Source of the DNA: Bacillota bacterium
GTDB lineage: Bacteria > Bacillota > Clostridia > Oscillospirales > Oscillospiraceae
Length of the DNA stretch: 5,643 bases
Direction: 5' to 3'
NCBI GenBank assembly: GCA_023393155.1
Contig: JAEWML010000228.1
Span: 1-5,643 of the forward strand
The notes beneath the pieces are model-generated. The model was given only the letters and a program-made list of their open reading frames with translations, did no database searches and was not told the origin of the DNA. Position 1 is the stretch's first letter; each line of letters starts with the position of its first letter. The position numbers and the translations under genes were made by a program. Positions 1 through 5,414 of the stretch are shown here, piece after piece.

Positions 1-1
1 G

Positions 2-784
2 GATAAGGACGGGGTCCCCCGTCTCAGCGACGTAAGCTTTACCGCCCGGGGCGGTGAAATCTTAGGCATCGCGGGCATCGCCGGTTCCGGCCAGAAGCAG
101 CTTTTGGAGGCCATTGCCGGTCTTCAGCTCTGCGAGCCGGGCAGCCACATTGTTTATAAGGATGAGAACTGGAACCCGGATGCCCCCGCCGACGATCCTG
201 AAAACGCCAAGCATGTTCACGAGCTGATTGGCAAATCCCCGCTGGATATCATGAAAATGGGCGTGGCCCTGTCCTTCGTGCCGGAGGACCGGCTGGGCAT
301 GGGCCTTGTCGCCAACATGGATTTGACGGACAATATGCTGCTGCGCAGCTATCTCAGCGGCCGGGGCGTTTTTGCCGACCGGAAAAAGCCGAAGAAGCTG
401 GCGGAGACGGTGGTGGATGAGCTGGAGGTGGTCACGCCCAGCGTTGCCACCCAGATTCGCAAGCTTTCCGGCGGCAATGTCCAAAAGGTTCTGGTGGGCC
501 GCGAGATTGCCATGGACCCCACGGTGCTTATGAGCGCCTATGCCGTCCGGGGCCTTGACATCAACACCTCCTATACGATTTACAACCTCATGACCGAGCA
601 AAAGCTCAAGGGCGTGGCCGTGATTTACGTGGGCGAGGATCTGGACGTGCTGCTGGAGCTGTGCGACCGGATTGTGGTGCTGTGCGGCGGTCAGGTCAGC
701 GGTGTGGTTCCCCGTGAGGAAGCCACGAAAGAGGGCATCGGCCTGCTGATGACCCAGTTCAGGAAAGAAGGTGCGGCATCATGA
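2..784 (+). CDS. BMP-family ABC transporter ATP-binding protein, C-terminal half (5' truncated by window edge)
   Basis: This is the second ATPase domain of a double-ABC protein of the RbsA/NupO (YufO) class, which powers uptake of nucleosides or related compounds at the inner face of the membrane. The reading frame is open from base 2; the TTG at 104 is internal. In the 260 visible residues the P-loop region is GIAGSGQK (25-32), VPEDR is at 93-97, the signature LSGGN at 155-159, and the Walker B/D-loop region VLMSAYAVRGLD at 175-186. The P-loop lysine, the Walker B catalytic acid and the switch histidine (here YVGED) are all replaced. Degeneracy of the second domain is common in this class, the first domain normally being the active one. 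The linker between P-loop and VPEDR looks longer than usual. The stop overlaps the next start as ATGA. Family assignment is firm; the substrate is inferred from the neighbours. Confidence 0.93.
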   Translation, partial: DKDGVPRLSDVSFTARGGEILGIAGIAGSGQKQLLEAIAGLQLCEPGSHIVYKDENWNPDAPADDPENAKHVHELIGKSPLDIMKMGVALSFVPEDRLGMGLVANMDLTDNMLLRSYLSGRGVFADRKKPKKLAETVVDELEVVTPSVATQIRKLSGGNVQKVLVGREIAMDPTVLMSAYAVRGLDINTSYTIYNLMTEQKLKGVAVIYVGEDLDVLLELCDRIVVLCGGQVSGVVPREEATKEGIGLLMTQFRKEGAAS

Positions 785-1947
785 GGAAGCCTGAAGCAGC
801 CTGTGGTACTTCCGCGTGCGGCACCTCCAAATGCGGCAGCAGCGAACCCCTGATCCACATTTCAAAGCGCGTGGGTATCTCCAGAGAAAAGTCCTGGCTC
901 ATCCGGGGCGCCGCGCTGGTGCTGGCGCTGGTGCTCTCCGGCCTGATTATTTTTTCCATCGTTCACCTCAACCCCCTGAAGGTCTACGAGGCCATGTTTC
1001 AAGGCGCCTTCGGCACCTCCCGCCGCGCCTGGGTCACCATCCGGGACGCGATGATGATGCTGTGCATCGCCGTGGGCCTGGCCCCGGCCTTTAAGATGCG
1101 GTTCTGGAACATCGGTGCGGAGGGCCAGATTCTGGTGGGCGGCATTGCCACCGCCGCGTGCATGATTTATCTGGGCGGCTCTCTCCCCACCCCGGCGCTG
1201 CTGCTGGTCATGCTGGTGGTTTCCATGGTTGCCGGCGGCGTGTGGGGCCTGATCCCCGGCGTGTTCAAGGCCCGCTGGGGCACCAATGAGACGCTGTTCA
1301 CCCAGATGATGAACTATGTGGCCATCCAGCTCACCAGCTATGCCGTGTCCAAGTGGGAAAACCCCGCCGGGTCCAACTCCGTGGGCATCATCAACCAGCT
1401 TACCAAGGACGGCTGGTTCCCCAGCGTATTCGGGCAGGCATACATGCTGAATGTAATCATTGTGCTTGTTATCGCTGTATTGATGTACAGCTATCTGAAA
1501 TACTCTAAGCAGGGCTATGAGATCGCCGTGGTGGGCGACAGCGAGAACACCGCGCGGTATGCCGGTATCAACGTGCGCAAGGTCTATATCCGCACCATGC
1601 TTCTCTCCGGCGCCATCTGCGGCGTGGCAGGCTTTTTGGCAGTTTCCGGTTCGTCCCATACCATTTCCACCTCCACTGCGGGCGGACGGGGCTTCACCGC
1701 CATTATTGTGGCGTGGCTCTCGAAATTCAACACCTTTGTGATGATTCTCTTCTCCTTCCTTCTTCTGTTTCTGGAGAAGGGCGCCGTGGAGATTGCGTCC
1801 CGGTACAACCTGAACAACTTCGTGTCGGACATCATCACCGGCATTCTGCTGTTCTGTATTCTAGGCAGCGAGTTTTTTATCAGCTATAAAGTCAGCTTCC
1901 GCCGCAAGCGCGGCGCAAGCTGCCCGGTGGGGAGGGCGGACGCATGA
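781..1947 (+). CDS. BMP-family ABC transporter permease, first subunit (NupP/YufP-like)
   Basis: This 388-residue inner-membrane protein is one of the two permeases of a nucleoside-type BMP importer. Family landmarks are WNIGAEGQ (109-116), GVFKARWGTNETLFTQMMNY (160-179), VGDSENTARYAGI (251-263), LSGAICGVAG (275-284) and GRGFTAIIVAWLSKFN (302-317). The first membrane segment spans about 41-63, followed by roughly seven to nine more hydrophobic stretches. The ATG at 781 overlaps the ATPase stop by four bases and is preceded by a purine-rich ribosome binding site (GAAAGAAGG) at about 763-771, so coupled translation is likely. An unusual feature is the soluble N-terminus, where residues 7-21 form three pentads of the type xCG[TS]S with cysteines at 8, 13 and 18. 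Order and similarity match Bacillus subtilis nupP, but the exact substrate cannot be read from the sequence. Confidence 0.94.
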   Translation: MRKPEAACGTSACGTSKCGSSEPLIHISKRVGISREKSWLIRGAALVLALVLSGLIIFSIVHLNPLKVYEAMFQGAFGTSRRAWVTIRDAMMMLCIAVGLAPAFKMRFWNIGAEGQILVGGIATAACMIYLGGSLPTPALLLVMLVVSMVAGGVWGLIPGVFKARWGTNETLFTQMMNYVAIQLTSYAVSKWENPAGSNSVGIINQLTKDGWFPSVFGQAYMLNVIIVLVIAVLMYSYLKYSKQGYEIAVVGDSENTARYAGINVRKVYIRTMLLSGAICGVAGFLAVSGSSHTISTSTAGGRGFTAIIVAWLSKFNTFVMILFSFLLLFLEKGAVEIASRYNLNNFVSDIITGILLFCILGSEFFISYKVSFRRKRGASCPVGRADA

Positions 1948-2924
1948 CACAATTCATCTCTTTGTTTCAGGCGGCCATCGTCTTCGGAACGGTCATCCTG
2001 TTCGGCGCGCTGGGCGAAATCCTGACGGAGCGCTCCGGCAACTTGAATCTGGGTGTTCCCGGCATTATGTACTTAGGGGGCATTGCGGGTCTGATGGGCG
2101 CGTTTTTCTACGAGGCGTCCTCCTCTTCCCCCTCCCCTGTTGCGGGCCTTTTGATCTCCATGCTGTGCGCCTTTCTGGCGGCTGCTGTGGGCGGGCTGAT
2201 CTTCAGCTTCCTGACCATCTCTCTCCGGGCCAACCAGAACGTCACCGGCCTGACCCTGACGATTTTTGGCGGCGGCGTTGCCAACTTCTTTGGCGGCAGC
2301 CTGAATAAGCTGGCCGGCGGTGTGGGGCAGATTTCCGTGGCAGTCACCTCCTCCGCCTACCGGTCCTCCACACCTCTGGCCGATTTGGGAAGCGTGGGCA
2401 AGCTTTTCTTCTCCTACGGATTTTTGGCCTATGCGGCCATCCTCATTGCCGTTGCGCTGCACGTTTTCATGAGCCGGTCCCGCATGGGCCTGAACCTGCG
2501 GGCCGTGGGTGAAAACCCCGGAACCGCCGATGCCGCGGGCATCAGCGTCACCCGCAACAAGTATCTGGCCACCTGTCTTGGCGCGGGCCTCTCCGGCCTT
2601 GGCGGACTGTACTACGTGATGGACTACACCAAGGGCACCTGGGCCAACGACGGCGGAATTGAATCTCTGGGCTGGCTGGCCGTGGCGCTGGTCATCTTCG
2701 CCACATGGAAACCCATCGGCGCCATCTGGGGCTCCTATCTCTTCGGCCTGCTGTTCTGGATGTATTTCTACATTCCCGGCCTGAACCGCAGCTCTCAGGA
2801 GCTGTTCAAGATGCTGCCCTATCTGGTCACGCTGGCCGTGCTGGTGGCCGTCTCCATGCGCAACCGGAAGGAAAATCAACCGCCCGCGTCGTTGGGCCTC
2901 CCGTATTTCCGTGAGGAGCGGTAG
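1944..2924 (+). CDS. BMP-family ABC transporter permease, second subunit (NupQ/YufQ-like)
   Basis: This 326-residue polytopic membrane protein is the second permease of the same importer and should pair with the preceding subunit to form the translocation path. Landmarks are ALGEILTERSGNLNLGVPGIM (within 22-42), RANQNVTGLTLTIFGGG (95-111), LRAVGENPGTADAAGISV (185-202), GLGGLYYVMDY (218-228) and the C-terminal LPYLVTLAVLVAV (291-303), followed by the family-typical ASLGLPYFRE (315-324). About eight hydrophobic segments are visible. The ATG at 1944 overlaps the upstream stop (ATGA) and has GGGGAGGGCGGA at about 1929-1940 as ribosome binding site. The region matching the usual ENMxxGRGFIALAA loop is divergent here (NDGGIESLGWLAVALVIFA), which may reflect substrate or subfamily differences. 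It is the last gene of the operon, with a terminator about 110 bases downstream. Confidence 0.94.
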   Translation: MTQFISLFQAAIVFGTVILFGALGEILTERSGNLNLGVPGIMYLGGIAGLMGAFFYEASSSSPSPVAGLLISMLCAFLAAAVGGLIFSFLTISLRANQNVTGLTLTIFGGGVANFFGGSLNKLAGGVGQISVAVTSSAYRSSTPLADLGSVGKLFFSYGFLAYAAILIAVALHVFMSRSRMGLNLRAVGENPGTADAAGISVTRNKYLATCLGAGLSGLGGLYYVMDYTKGTWANDGGIESLGWLAVALVIFATWKPIGAIWGSYLFGLLFWMYFYIPGLNRSSQELFKMLPYLVTLAVLVAVSMRNRKENQPPASLGLPYFREER

Positions 2925-3035
2925 TTAAAAACTTCGGGCAACTAAATCTTTAAGTGTTCAAAAAACCACCTTACGGTCTTGTTGAAAAGAACGCTTATCT
3001 GAAAGCAAGCTTATCGCCAGCGGACGATGTAACGT
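2925..3035 (+). other. Non-coding 3' stretch between permease gene and terminator
   Basis: This AT-richer stretch separates the permease stop from the operon terminator. No gene or known RNA family is recognised. It contains GCTTATC twice (2993-2999 and 3009-3015). It also contains CCTTACG (2969-2975), which is complementary to CGTAAGG (3033-3039) at the base of the terminator. It is probably 3' untranslated RNA; a small RNA released from the transcript end is possible but unsupported. Confidence 0.4.
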
Positions 3036-3080
3036 AAGGCTCCGGGGAAGTGAATTCCCCGGAGCCTTGCATTTTGTCTT
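3036..3080 (+). terminator. Rho-independent terminator of the ABC transporter operon
   Basis: A perfect 14-bp stem has arms at 3036-3049 (AAGGCTCCGGGGAA) and 3055-3068, closes a five-base loop (GTGAA), and is followed by a T-rich tail (GCATTTTGTCTTCT). The tail lies on the plus strand, so it fits the end of the transporter operon. The same stem reads as a hairpin on the minus strand and could be a backup stop for the convergent hydrolase gene, although the tail there is poor in T. Confidence 0.8.
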
Positions 3081-3159
3081 CTCCCTCCGACCGCACACAA
3101 GGCGCGCTCCCTCCGGGTAAATGCTTTTCCAGAGGGAAAGGCCGAGGGGCGAGAGGTTT

Positions 3160-3191
3160 AGCCCCGGCGGAAAGATTTTCCCGCCGGGGCT
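3160..3191 (-). terminator. Hairpin just after the hydrolase stop codon, probable 3' end or terminator
   Basis: Arms at 3160-3170 and 3181-3191 form a perfect 11-bp GC-rich stem (AGCCCCGGCGG). Three more A-T pairs are possible across the ten-base loop if one base is bulged. On the minus strand the stem starts three bases after the hydrolase stop. The following minus-strand sequence (AAACCTCTC) is not a T-run, so it is a non-canonical terminator or a 3' RNA-stabilising hairpin. Confidence 0.55.
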
Positions 3192-3194
3192 TCT

Positions 3195-4370
3195 TCATGG
3201 CTTCTCCGTCTGCTCTCCGCGGCTCTCTCTCCATTCCTCCAACCCCTTGAAGAGGCGGCGGCCCTCCCGCTTCCAGTCCTCCAGCAGGGACTGGGTTCCG
3301 GTTTTAAACAGCACGCCCACCGCAAAATTCAGCGCCGTCCACGTCTTCTTGTCAAGCACCGCCAGAGCCTTTAATACGGCGGCGGCGGACTTGGGTCCCT
3401 GCGCACGCAGCTCTGCCAGCGTGTCTGCGCTGGACGCGGACAGCACCTCGAACAGCGCGTCGGAGAATCGCTCTCTCTGCTCCTGATTAAGTCCGTTTAC
3501 CCACGCTTTCAGCACCCTGTCGTTCACTTCGATGTCGGTCATGTCGTCCACCCGGACAAATTCCGGTCCCATCACGCACCAGGAAAAGCCGTCGTGCTGC
3601 AAAATCCCTATCTGCGTGGAATCCACCACGGTGAGTTCCTCCTCGTGCTCCATCAGCAGACCCACTACGGAGGACTTGGGCAGAATCGTGTGAATCCTGT
3701 CTGCGATTCGGCGGTGCTCCTCCCGGTCCGTAAGCGCGGAACGAAAACCGGGTCCGTCGTTATTGTAAACAGCGAGAATCCGATTCTGAACCGTTTTTTT
3801 AGAATGTACGGCGCTGTACACCGCCAGATTTCCCCCTTTAGAGTGGCCTCCGAGGTACAGCTTCCAGCCCCAGTACCGTCTGGCGACCCGGTCCACGTAG
3901 TCTGCCGCCCGTATCTGGGAGGGAACCGCGTCTCGGAGGGCCATGTCAAAGTTCTCCTTCCAGCCAACCAACGTGTCATCCGTCCCCCGAAAGGAAAGGT
4001 ATACGGCCCGCTCCGGCAGTTCTATGGCAATGGCGGCAAACTGCTCCCGGCGCACCTCGTCCAGATGCTCCTCGCAACAGCTTAGGATCAAATTTTGAAA
4101 TCGGGCAGAGGAGCTCAGCCTCTTCAGCATAGCCGGAATTTTCTCCGGCAGCAGCACGCTTGTCTTCAGCTCTTTTTCCCGTCCCTGGGCAAAGAAACGC
4201 TCCACCGCTTCCCGCAGCGGTACACCGCCTTTTTCGCCCACGCCGGGCACAACTTCCCGGAAGTCCCCATAGGCCAGCTCCGAAAAAATCAGGCTGTCAA
4301 CCTCATTGAAGGGAGCCTGAGAAAAGGTTAAATCCCCTCGCCAGTCAAGATAGTCCATCAGATTTGCCAT
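3195..4370 (-). CDS. Mbeg1-like (DUF2974) alpha/beta-hydrolase family protein
   Basis: This 391-residue protein matches the Mbeg1-like/DUF2974 family, putative lipase- or esterase-type hydrolases whose substrate is unknown. The family-typical N-terminus is MANLMDYLDWRGDLTF (1-16) followed by PFNEVDSLI (20-28). The core has LSFRGTDDT (125-133), resembling the FRGT oxyanion region of class 3 lipases. The nucleophile elbow is GGHSKGGNLA (174-183), with Ser177 as likely nucleophile. NNDGPGF (203-209) follows, and Asp250 and His259 (in QHDGFSW) are candidates for the rest of the triad. No signal peptide or membrane segment is seen, so it is probably cytoplasmic. A ribosome binding site eight bases upstream supports the ATG at 4370. 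It is convergent with the transporter operon and divergent from the SSB-like gene. The family is fairly sure; the triad beyond Ser177 is inferred. Confidence 0.9.
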   Translation of the reverse strand: MANLMDYLDWRGDLTFSQAPFNEVDSLIFSELAYGDFREVVPGVGEKGGVPLREAVERFFAQGREKELKTSVLLPEKIPAMLKRLSSSARFQNLILSCCEEHLDEVRREQFAAIAIELPERAVYLSFRGTDDTLVGWKENFDMALRDAVPSQIRAADYVDRVARRYWGWKLYLGGHSKGGNLAVYSAVHSKKTVQNRILAVYNNDGPGFRSALTDREEHRRIADRIHTILPKSSVVGLLMEHEEELTVVDSTQIGILQHDGFSWCVMGPEFVRVDDMTDIEVNDRVLKAWVNGLNQEQRERFSDALFEVLSASSADTLAELRAQGPKSAAAVLKALAVLDKKTWTALNFAVGVLFKTGTQSLLEDWKREGRRLFKGLEEWRESRGEQTEKP

Positions 4371-4378
4371 GGAATGCG

Positions 4379-4387
4379 CCTCCTCCC
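4379..4387 (-). promoter_or_regulatory. Ribosome binding site of the Mbeg1-like gene
   Basis: On the minus strand this reads GGGAGGAGG, nearly a full match to the anti-Shine-Dalgarno sequence, eight bases before the ATG at 4370. It fixes that start codon. Confidence 0.85.
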
Positions 4388-4402
4388 GTCTGCTTTCCTT
4401 TT

Positions 4403-4430
4403 ATTATATGCGAATTCCTCCGTTTGGAAA
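4403..4430 (-). promoter_or_regulatory. Sigma-A-type promoter of the Mbeg1-like gene
   Basis: On the minus strand a perfect TATAAT -10 box lies at 4403-4408. A weaker -35 candidate, TTTCCA (four of six matches), is at 4425-4430 with a 16-bp spacer. This would give a short 5' leader of about 25 bases containing the strong ribosome binding site. The -10 is convincing; the -35 is tentative. Confidence 0.65.
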
Positions 4431-4452
4431 GAAAAATCTCCGGTCTATTTCA

Positions 4453-4464
4453 GACAGGCCTGTC
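4453..4464. promoter_or_regulatory. 12-bp perfect palindrome in the divergent intergenic region, possible operator
   Basis: GACAGGCCTGTC is a perfect palindrome placed between the divergent hydrolase and SSB-like genes. It lies about 22 bp upstream of the hydrolase -35 candidate. It could bind a dimeric regulator acting on either promoter. It does not match the Bacillus-type SOS box (GAAC-N4-GTTC). A chance occurrence is possible, and no regulator gene is adjacent. Confidence 0.3.
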
Positions 4465-4503
4465 ATAGGCTGTACCACACTGCGGGTGACTGCCCGTCCG
4501 GCG

Positions 4504-4542
4504 CGCAAAGGTGCGGGGCCGCGGGCGGCGCGGGTTTTTGCG
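4504..4542 (+). promoter_or_regulatory. GC-rich hairpin with T5 tail in the leader of the SSB-like gene, possible attenuator
   Basis: CCGCG (4519-4523) pairs with CGCGG (4529-4533) over the loop GGCGG, followed by G and five T. An outer pairing of CGCAAA (4504-4509) with TTTGCG (4537-4542) is also possible. The short stem and short T-run make it a weak terminator at best. It counts as evidence for a structured leader only if transcription starts upstream of it. Confidence 0.25.
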
Positions 4543-4552
4543 ATGGGATGCG

Positions 4553-4569
4553 GTCGGCGGCGCGCCGAC
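4553..4569 (+). promoter_or_regulatory. Perfect 7-bp leader hairpin upstream of the SSB-like gene
   Basis: GTCGGCG (4553-4559) pairs perfectly with CGCCGAC (4563-4569) across the three-base loop GCG. It abuts the next hairpin, which overlaps the ribosome binding site, so the two could stack in the messenger leader. Confidence 0.4.
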
Positions 4570-4599
4570 TCTGTCCCGTCATCTTTACGGACAGAGGTG
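4569..4599 (+). promoter_or_regulatory. Hairpin overlapping the ribosome binding site of the SSB-like gene
   Basis: CTCTGTCC (4569-4576) pairs with GGACAGAG (4589-4596). After one bulged C, GT pairs with AC, leaving the loop CATCTTT. The Shine-Dalgarno candidate AGAGGTG (4593-4599) sits six bases before the ATG at 4606, and its first four bases lie in the 3' arm. Folding would partly hide the site, which suggests translational control, but the effect is inferred from sequence alone. Confidence 0.45.
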
Positions 4600-4605
4600 T
4601 ACGGC

Positions 4606-5214
4606 ATGGAACAAACCAGAAACGAAGTGGAGCTGTGCGGCACGGTGGCCGCCCCTCCCAGCTTTTCCCACGAAAACCACAGCGTCAGCTTTTATTGCGT
4701 TCCCCTCCGTGTGGAGCGTCTCTCCGGCCAGTTGGACACGCTCCCCGTCCTTGTGCGCGCCCCCCTGCCGCCCTGCCTTGCAGAGGGCGCAAGCGTGCAT
4801 GTCCTGGGGCAGCTCCGCTCCTTCAACAACAAAAGCGGCTGTGGCAGCCGCCTGGTGCTCACGGTCTATGCCGCATCCATGGAGCCATGGAACGGCAAGC
4901 CGATTAACCGCGTTCTCCTGACGGGTACGCTGTGTAAGCCTCCCGTCCTCCGCCGTACGCCCCTTGGCCGCAGTATCTGCGACGTGATGCTGGCGGTGGG
5001 CCGCCGATACAGCCGGGCGGACTATCTGCCCGTCATTGTCTGGGGGCAGTTGGCCCAGAGCGTCAGCCGCCGGAAGGTGGGCGAGCCCCTCGGCGTGGAG
5101 GGCCGGTTTCAAAGCCGCATCTACACAAAGGTCGTGGACGGGGTCCCCCAGCAGAGGACAGCTTACGAGGTTTCTGTGATGCATTTGACCGACGAACCGG
5201 AAGAGGAGCCTTAA
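4606..5214 (+). CDS. Single-stranded DNA-binding-like protein with two tandem OB-type domains
   Basis: This 202-residue protein probably binds single-stranded nucleic acid. Residues 99-194 resemble an SSB OB-fold: NRVLLTGTLCKPPVLRRTPL (101-120) with ICDVMLAVGRRYSR (124-137), DYLPVIVWGQLA (139-150), the basic-to-VGE turn (155-160) and RTAYEVSVMHL (184-194). Residues 5-92 look like a second, more divergent OB or PriB-like domain (NEVELCGTV, then VHVLGQLRSFN at 64-74 and RLVLTVYA at 82-89). The tail is short and acidic (DEPEEEP) and lacks the DDDIPF-type partner-binding tip of replicative SSB, so this is probably an accessory protein rather than the main SSB. The ATG at 4606 is chosen for its ribosome binding site and because homology-like sequence begins there. 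The frame stays open upstream to 4369, but that extension is arginine-rich, looks non-coding and crosses the divergent promoter. Confidence 0.85.
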   Translation: MEQTRNEVELCGTVAAPPSFSHENHSVSFYCVPLRVERLSGQLDTLPVLVRAPLPPCLAEGASVHVLGQLRSFNNKSGCGSRLVLTVYAASMEPWNGKPINRVLLTGTLCKPPVLRRTPLGRSICDVMLAVGRRYSRADYLPVIVWGQLAQSVSRRKVGEPLGVEGRFQSRIYTKVVDGVPQQRTAYEVSVMHLTDEPEEEP

Positions 5215-5251
5215 AACCCGCCTGTCTTACATACCGGACCGCAAAAAGCCG

Positions 5252-5276
5252 CCGGAAATTTCCGGAGCGCGTCTTT
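5252..5276 (+). terminator. Palindromic hairpin after the SSB-like gene, weak terminator candidate
   Basis: CCGGAAATTTCCGG (5252-5265) is a perfect 14-bp palindrome 38 bases after the stop. It can fold as a short stem, and CTTT follows some bases later. The T-run is poor and not adjacent to the stem, so termination here is uncertain. The hairpin at 5378-5401 is a better stop. Confidence 0.3.
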
Positions 5277-5302
5277 AAAAATGCTTTGGTCCAATCAGAT
5301 TT

Positions 5303-5322
5303 AAAACTTTTGTAAGTTTTTT
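5303..5322 (+). terminator. AT-rich inverted repeat with T-run, weak terminator-like element
   Basis: AAAACTT (5303-5309) and AAGTTTT (5314-5320) pair perfectly around the loop TTGT, with the T-run continuing for two more bases. The stem has only one G-C pair, so it is unlikely to terminate well on its own. It lies in the AT-rich stretch between the SSB-like gene and the edge gene. Confidence 0.25.
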
Positions 5323-5350
5323 ACCAACAGCATCAATCGAAACAACAAGC

Positions 5351-5375
5351 ACTGTGTCGCAACTGTGTATCGCAA
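5351..5375. repeat. Imperfect tandem repeat ACTGTGT(AT)CGCAA
   Basis: ACTGTGTCGCAA (5351-5362) is followed directly by ACTGTGTATCGCAA (5362-5375), sharing one A. The second copy has two extra bases. The repeat sits between the SSB-like gene and the hairpin at 5378. Its function is unknown; it could be a binding site pair or simple slippage. Confidence 0.5.
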
Positions 5376-5377
5376 CA

Positions 5378-5414
5378 GGCGGAGGGGGAATCCCCTCCGC
5401 CCTTTCCTTTATTG
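5378..5414. terminator. Intrinsic terminator between convergent genes, best tail on plus strand
   Basis: A perfect 10-bp stem has arms GGCGGAGGGG (5378-5387) and CCCCTCCGCC (5392-5401) around the loop GAAT. On the plus strand it is followed by CTTTCCTTTATTG, giving a reasonable terminator for transcripts from the SSB-like gene. On the minus strand it starts seven bases after the edge gene's stop codon, but the tail there (TGTTGCG) is weak. It probably separates the two convergent genes. Confidence 0.72.

Noticed and set aside
104..106. TTG at 104 as start of the ATPase
   Set aside because: The frame is open to the window edge, and the P-loop region lies upstream of this TTG, so it is internal.
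862..1659. Long minus-strand open frames opposite the permease and SSB-like genes (862-1659, 2073-2879, 4585-5184)
   Set aside because: They are antisense to clearly coding genes, rich in His, Gly, Ala and Gln as expected from GC-biased codons read backwards, and show no domain motifs.
2993..3015. Direct repeat GCTTATC as part of an array or att site
   Set aside because: There are only two seven-base copies, no third unit and no further match, so chance is the simplest explanation. No CRISPR-like array is present anywhere in the window.
2925..3035. Riboswitch upstream of a terminator
   Set aside because: The position is after the operon, not before it, and no core motif of the purine, cobalamin, c-di-GMP or other known classes was recognised.
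3050..3486. Plus-strand open frames across the convergent intergenic region and hydrolase 3' end
   Set aside because: They run through both hairpins and lie antisense to the hydrolase gene, with no ribosome binding site or recognisable motif.
4369..4605. Upstream in-frame extension of the SSB-like gene (79 extra residues)
   Set aside because: The extension is arginine- and alanine-rich without domain character, crosses the divergent promoter and ribosome binding site of the hydrolase gene, and a good ribosome binding site supports the ATG at 4606.
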